Shown piece after piece: positions 59,752 to 64,000 of a DNA stretch of 64,000 nt; the first letter of the stretch is position 1, and every line of letters starts with the position of its first letter. A program made the translations under genes and the position numbers. Where the stretch lies: the NCBI GenBank assembly GCA_027449125.1, contig DAIDME010000089.1, positions 1 through 64,000 on the forward strand. Reading direction: 5' to 3'. The DNA is from Solirubrobacterales bacterium (lineage in GTDB: Bacteria; Actinomycetota; Thermoleophilia; Solirubrobacterales; Solirubrobacteraceae). A model generated the notes under the pieces. That model worked only from the letters and a program-made list of their open reading frames with translations, had not been told where the DNA came from and did no database searches.

Positions 59752-61455
59752 TCAAGCGCGGGCGAACTGCTCCGAGCCGCCGGTCTTCTGCAGCGTCCCG
59801 GTCTGCGCCTCCACCTCGAGCCTGATGTCACGCATGGGCTCGACCGAGCGGATCCGAGGCACCGAGTCGAAGTTGTTGACGGGCGGCGGTGAAGTGGTGA
59901 ACCACTCGAGCGTGTTGGCCTTCCACGGGTCGGGCCCCGCGACCTTCCCCGTCTTGTAGCTGCGGGCGAAGTTGTAGAACGACATCACGAAGCCGGTGGC
60001 CATGATGAACGCTCCGACCGACGAGATGAAGTTGTAGGTCGACCAGCCCATGTGCTCCTGGTAGGTGTAGATCCGGCGCGGCATGCCCGACAGGCCGAGC
60101 GCGTGCTGCACGAAGAAGGTCAGGTTGAACCCGATGAAGGTGACCCAGAAGGACCACTTCCCAAGCGTCTCGTTGCAGAGCCGCCCGGTCATCTTCGGAT
60201 ACCAGTAGTAGGTGCCCGCGATGATCGTGAACACCGCGCCGCCGACGAGCACATAGTGGAAGTGCGCGACCACGAAGTAGGTGTCGTTGAGCTGCCAGTC
60301 CACCGGGAAGGTGGCGAGGAAGATGCCGGTGATGCCGCCGATCAGGAACAGCACGATGAAGCCGATGGCCCACATCATCGACGCCGTCATGACCAGCGAG
60401 CCACGCCACAGGGTCGCGGTCCAGTTGAAGATCTTGACGCCGGTCGGGATCCCGATCAGGAACGAGCTGAGCATGAAGAAGCCGAGCACCACGAGCGGCA
60501 TCGGGGCGGTGAAGAGGTGGTGGGCCCAGACGAGCGTCGAGAGGAACGCGATCACGATCGTCGAGGCCGCGATTGCCTTGTAGCCGAAGATCGGCTTGCG
60601 CGCGAACACCGGCAGGACCTCCGAGATCATTCCGAACCCCGGGAGGATCATGATGTAGACCTCCGGGTGGCCGAAGAACCAGAACAGGTTCTCCCACAGC
60701 ACCGGGGAGCCGTGATTGGTCGGGTCAAACCAGTGTGTCCCGAAGTTGCGGTCGGTCAGCAGCATCGTCACCGCGGCGGCGATCACCGGCAGCGCGATGA
60801 TCAGCAGCACGGCGTAGATCAGGATCGACCAGACGAACAGCGGCACACGCCCCCAGGTCATGCCGGGCGCGCGCATGTTCACGATCGTGACGTAGAAGTT
60901 GATCGCCCCGACCAGCGAGGAGAGGCCCGTGAGGTGGATCAGGAAGATCCAGGCGTCCTGGCCGCCGCCGGGCGAGTAGAGCTTGCTGGACAGCGGCGGG
61001 TAGCTCCACCAGCCCGCCTGCGGCGGGTGCCAGAAGATCGACGCGTAGAAGACGATGCCACCCAGCAACAGCAGCCAGAACGACAGCGCGTTGAGCCGCG
61101 GGAACGCCATGTCCCGGGCTCCGATCATCAGCGGCACGAAGTAGTTGCCGAAGCCGGCCATGACGGGCACGACGAACAGGAAGATCATGGTGGTGCCGTG
61201 CATCGTCAGCAGCTCGTTGTAAACCAGGCCGCTGACGAGCGTGTTGTTGGGCACCGAGAGCTGCGAGCGCATCAGCAGCGCCTCGACCCCGCCGAGCGTG
61301 AAGAACACGAAGGTGAGGACCAGGTACATGATGCCGATCCGCTTGTGATCGGTGGTGGTCACCCAGTCGAGCCACTGCCTGGTCTGGCGGGGCTTGTGCA
61401 CCTCGTGGACGAGGATCTGGGGAACCGGCCGGGAGGCGTGTTGAATCGTGCTCAT
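59752..61455 (-). CDS. ctaD: cytochrome c oxidase subunit I
   Basis: 567 residues from the ATG at 61455; a longer frame overlaps ctaC. About twelve transmembrane helices. LTMHGTTMIFLF (haem a His), GFGNYFVPLMIG, FFGHPEVYIMILPGFGMISE (CuB His, Tyr cross-link and D-channel Glu), WAHHLFT and HFHYVLVG are all present. This is an A-family haem-copper oxidase that reduces O2 and pumps protons. Confidence 0.96.
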   Translation of the reverse strand: MSTIQHASRPVPQILVHEVHKPRQTRQWLDWVTTTDHKRIGIMYLVLTFVFFTLGGVEALLMRSQLSVPNNTLVSGLVYNELLTMHGTTMIFLFVVPVMAGFGNYFVPLMIGARDMAFPRLNALSFWLLLLGGIVFYASIFWHPPQAGWWSYPPLSSKLYSPGGGQDAWIFLIHLTGLSSLVGAINFYVTIVNMRAPGMTWGRVPLFVWSILIYAVLLIIALPVIAAAVTMLLTDRNFGTHWFDPTNHGSPVLWENLFWFFGHPEVYIMILPGFGMISEVLPVFARKPIFGYKAIAASTIVIAFLSTLVWAHHLFTAPMPLVVLGFFMLSSFLIGIPTGVKIFNWTATLWRGSLVMTASMMWAIGFIVLFLIGGITGIFLATFPVDWQLNDTYFVVAHFHYVLVGGAVFTIIAGTYYWYPKMTGRLCNETLGKWSFWVTFIGFNLTFFVQHALGLSGMPRRIYTYQEHMGWSTYNFISSVGAFIMATGFVMSFYNFARSYKTGKVAGPDPWKANTLEWFTTSPPPVNNFDSVPRIRSVEPMRDIRLEVEAQTGTLQKTGGSEQFARA

Positions 61456-61477
61456 CGGTGTGAGGATCGCTCGCTGA

Positions 61478-62398
61478 CTAGAAGTTGCCGCTGGAAGTGA
61501 GGATGCCCTGCTTGACGAGGTAGCGGCGAACCTGCGCGACCTGGTCGTTCTGGCCCTGGATCGCGTTGCTCTGCTGGCGCAGCCAGGCGGCATATTGCGC
61601 GGGCGGCACGACGTTGACCTCGGCAGTCATGAAGGCGTGCTCGCGACCGCAGAGCTGCGCGCACTGGCCGTGGTAGAGAACGTTCGCGTGGAGCGCCTCA
61701 AACCACGTGTACGTCGTGTAGCCGGGAACCGCGTCGACCTTGCCGCCGAGCGCCGGGATCCACCAGGAGTGGATCACGTCGCTTGACTGGATGACGAGCT
61801 TGACGACCTCACCCGCGGGCGCCTCCATCTCCTGGTAGGAGTACGGCAGGCGGTCCTGCCAGGCGGTCTTGTTGCAGTTGGCCCCGTAGGTGTAGCGCCA
61901 GATGTACTGACGGCCCATCACGCAGATCGTCACCTCCTTGCCGTTCGGCGGCACCGGCGCGGTGAGCGACGCGGACAGCACCGAGCCGATGTTGGCGTTG
62001 GAGTTGGGCGGATCGATGATCGTGGGCAGCGCGATGAAGGTCGCCGCCGCGATCACGACCAGGAGCATCGTCGCCGCCGCGGTCAGGCTCAGCTCAAGGC
62101 GCGTGTTGCCATGAAACTGAGCCGCCACCGGATGCTTCGACGCCCGGAACTTCCAGACCGAGTACGCGATGAACCCGAAGACGATCAGGAACACGGCGAT
62201 TCCGAGCCCGAGGATGATGTCGTAGAGCGTCGCGATCGCGGTCGCGTTGGGCGAGCCGCCGGACGGCAGCGTGCAGCAGCGCGCGGCGGCGGTCTGCGCG
62301 GCGGCGAAGAAGGTGCCCGCCGCGACCGGCAGGAACACCGCCGCGGCGACCGCGTGGCGGCGGCGCAGAGTGGCTAGCAGATCGCGGGCTCGACTCAT
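61478..62398 (-). CDS. ctaC: cytochrome c oxidase subunit II
   Basis: 306 residues. A signal/anchor region, a second transmembrane pair (near 55-80 and 106-130), then the periplasmic cupredoxin domain with the CuA motif GQCAQLCGREHAFM near residue 254. No c-type haem motif (CxxCH) follows the CuA domain, so it is aa3-type rather than caa3. It is the first gene of the oxidase operon. Confidence 0.94.
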   Translation of the reverse strand: MSRARDLLATLRRRHAVAAAVFLPVAAGTFFAAAQTAAARCCTLPSGGSPNATAIATLYDIILGLGIAVFLIVFGFIAYSVWKFRASKHPVAAQFHGNTRLELSLTAAATMLLVVIAAATFIALPTIIDPPNSNANIGSVLSASLTAPVPPNGKEVTICVMGRQYIWRYTYGANCNKTAWQDRLPYSYQEMEAPAGEVVKLVIQSSDVIHSWWIPALGGKVDAVPGYTTYTWFEALHANVLYHGQCAQLCGREHAFMTAEVNVVPPAQYAAWLRQQSNAIQGQNDQVAQVRRYLVKQGILTSSGNF

Positions 62399-62520
62399 AA
62401 GCCCGCCGGATCTTACACGAGTGCTAAGCGGCCAGTCGCGGCAGCGGTCAGAGTTCGGACCGGTGCGCGGACGGCGCCGCGCGGGGGTCAGGCGGGGACC
62501 GATTTCTATACTCGCGAGGC

Positions 62521-63531
62521 TTGCGACTGTCGAGGGCCATCCGATCTACGGCGTGGGCGCTCGTCGTGGCGGGCGCCGCCGCGCCCTTGCTCCGCCGCCG
62601 GGCGGACCTGCGCAACGGACCGGTGCTGGCCGCCGCCGTGACGGCGCCGGCGGCGCTGTGTGTGGCAGCTCCCCGGGGCCGCCTGCGCGACGGCGCCGTG
62701 TGCGCCCTGCAGATGTGGGCCTACCTCGCCGCTTACGAGATGCCCAACGACGACCCTCAGGCGCTCCGAGAGCGTGTGCACATCGACTACCCGATCAAGA
62801 TCGACCGGGCGCTCGGCCTCGGTCGCATCCCGACCGAACGCCTGCAGCGGGCGCTCGCCCGTGACGGCGAGATAAACCGGTTCGAACGCACGCTGATCTG
62901 GTCACACTGGGCCTGGTTCGTGGTTCCGCACCTGGCCGTGGCCTACGTGGGGCTGCGCCGCCCCCGGACGCTGGGCACCGCCGCCGCCCGCATGTACGCG
63001 GTCTACGACCTCGGCGCGATGGTCTATTGGCTGCTGCCGACCGCACCGCCCTGGTGGGCCGCGGCCCACGGGCGGATCGAGGAGCTGGAGTACCGCATGG
63101 TGCGCAACGGCGACCGCGCCACCGGACAAGCCGGCAGTCACCGGGTCTCGGACGCCACCGAGCGCCACCTCCCGGTGCGCCGCATGATGCTCGAGTACGG
63201 GGAACGCTTCTGGGGCCGGCGCTGGAATGACATCTACGACGTGCTCGGGGGCAACCCCCTGGCGGCCATGCCGTCGCTGCACTTCGCCACGTCGCTGATG
63301 GCCGCCCGCCTGCTGTGGGAGGTCGACCCGCTCGCCGGTGCCGTCGGCTACACATACACGGGCACGCTGGCGGTGGCGCTCGTCTACCTGGGCGAGCACT
63401 ATGCGATCGACGTGCTCGCCGGCGGCCTGCTGGCCGAGGCAGTGCACCGCAGCGCCGAGCCGCTGACCCCGGCTGTGCACACGCTCACGCGCACCCTGCG
63501 CCGGCTGCGCACCCTGACCGAGGGGGACTGA
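62521..63531 (+). CDS. PAP2-superfamily membrane phosphatase/transferase
   Basis: 336 residues with a TTG start. Multi-spanning, with the C-terminal PAP2-type motifs AMPSLHFATSLMAA (His near residue 258) and YLGEHYAIDVLAGGLL (His near 298). Relatives act on lipid phosphates or as inositol-phospholipid synthases. It precedes a flippase-like gene by 9 bp, so the two probably work on the same lipid or polyprenyl carrier. Confidence 0.8.
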   Translation: MRLSRAIRSTAWALVVAGAAAPLLRRRADLRNGPVLAAAVTAPAALCVAAPRGRLRDGAVCALQMWAYLAAYEMPNDDPQALRERVHIDYPIKIDRALGLGRIPTERLQRALARDGEINRFERTLIWSHWAWFVVPHLAVAYVGLRRPRTLGTAAARMYAVYDLGAMVYWLLPTAPPWWAAAHGRIEELEYRMVRNGDRATGQAGSHRVSDATERHLPVRRMMLEYGERFWGRRWNDIYDVLGGNPLAAMPSLHFATSLMAARLLWEVDPLAGAVGYTYTGTLAVALVYLGEHYAIDVLAGGLLAEAVHRSAEPLTPAVHTLTRTLRRLRTLTEGD

Positions 63532-63540
63532 CGAGGCTCG

Positions 63541-64000
63541 ATGAGCGAACGGCCGCCGAACGAGCCGTCCCCCTCCGCTGCCGGTCCGCTGACCGGCAGC
63601 GGCAGCGCGGCGCCGCGCGGGCCCGCCCCGGGCGACGAAGCGCTGCCACAGGCCGTCGTCACGCGCGGCCGCATCGTGGCCTCGGTCGTGTTCGTGATCG
63701 CGATCGCCGCCTTTCTCTACCTCGGCCTGCCGAAGCTGGTCGGATACGGCTCCAGCCTGCGACGCCTCGATCAGGGCAACGGCTGGTGGCTGGGCGGCGC
63801 GGCGCTGCTCGAGCTCCTCTCGTTCTGCGGCTACGTGGTGCTGTTCCGTACGGTGTTCGTCCACCGCAGCCGCCGGATCGGTTGGGGGGTCAGCTACGAG
63901 ATCACCATGGCGGGCCTCGCCGCGACCAGGCTGTTCGCGGCCGCGGGCGCCGGCGGGATCGCGCTGACCGCCTGGGCGCTGCGCCGCTCGGGCATGGAGC
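63541..64000 (+). CDS. flippase-like/LPG-synthase transmembrane-domain protein (partial)
   Basis: The first 153 codons are visible; the gene runs off the window. A Pro/Gly/Ser-rich cytoplasmic N-terminus (about 1-40) precedes transmembrane helices, and the segment AAAGAGGIALTAWALRRSGM is typical of the UPF0104/lysylphosphatidylglycerol-synthase transmembrane family. It is 9 bp after the PAP2 gene. Full architecture and any C-terminal domain cannot be judged. Confidence 0.7.
   Translation, partial: MSERPPNEPSPSAAGPLTGSGSAAPRGPAPGDEALPQAVVTRGRIVASVVFVIAIAAFLYLGLPKLVGYGSSLRRLDQGNGWWLGGAALLELLSFCGYVVLFRTVFVHRSRRIGWGVSYEITMAGLAATRLFAAAGAGGIALTAWALRRSGME

Noticed and set aside
60052-61500. Long antisense frame over ctaD
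   Set aside because: ctaD has all haem-copper oxidase motifs. The antisense frame is rich in Glu, Arg and His from reverse-complement codons.

Overview
The window is about 64 kb of a high-GC actinobacterial chromosome. Several things fit an F420-producing actinobacterium, most likely class Thermoleophilia (Solirubrobacterales-like): a full set of coenzyme F420 genes with the FbiC-type fused FO synthase, an InhA-like enoyl reductase in a FAS-II operon, a CGAAC-N4-GTTCG LexA box, GTP-type PEP carboxykinase, and an aa3-type oxidase operon with an actinobacterial small subunit IV. The lineage is an inference from gene content, not from a marker phylogeny.

Layout. 1-2068: end of a decayed prophage (virion protein, tiny membrane peptide, truncated regulatory gene) abutting tRNA-Leu(CAA). 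2188-5444: inositol phosphatase, acyl-CoA carboxylase beta and HMG-CoA lyase (branched-chain acyl catabolism), separated by a perfect 20-bp inverted repeat from the F420 operon cofD-cofC-cofE (5538-7918). 7875-11226: DMT exporter, aromatic amino acid decarboxylase and LysR regulator. 11308-21545: a tightly coupled ten-gene catabolic operon (FAH hydrolase, ferredoxin, ferredoxin reductase, glutamine amidotransferase, glutamine-synthetase-like ligase, cytochrome P450, extradiol-type dioxygenase, acetoacetate-decarboxylase-like protein, aldehyde dehydrogenase, APC permease). It reads as uptake, gamma-glutamylation, oxidation and ring cleavage of an amine, and is the best candidate here for an undescribed pathway. 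21635-28696: DsbA-like protein, FAS-II operon (fabD-fabG-acpP-fabF-fabI) and fbiC. 28737-43147: housekeeping genes including ygfZ, clpS, moaA, pckG, echA-fadD, rnpB, lexA with its SOS box, a GxGD membrane protein resembling an intramembrane aspartyl protease, and tRNA-Leu(GAG).

43148-51936 is an accessory zone bracketed by tRNA-Leu(GAG) and tRNA-Arg(UCU). It holds decayed vapBC, an IS605-type element whose TnpB has lost two catalytic RuvC segments, an acetyltransferase without a usable start codon, a frameshifted DUF6431 gene, integrase remnants, a 3' tRNA-Arg fragment marking an island end, a mazEF pair with a 30-bp tandem duplication inside mazF, an intact vapBC/phd pair, a secreted beta-propeller protein and a frameshifted RelE-like toxin with its antitoxin.

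52058-64000 returns to core genes: cupin, LysR, gluconokinase, D,D-carboxypeptidase, tRNA-Pro(UGG), DUF1015, Nudix hydrolase, the cytochrome c oxidase operon (ctaC-ctaD-ctaB-37-aa peptide-ctaF), a PAP2 protein and the start of a flippase-like membrane protein that runs off the end.
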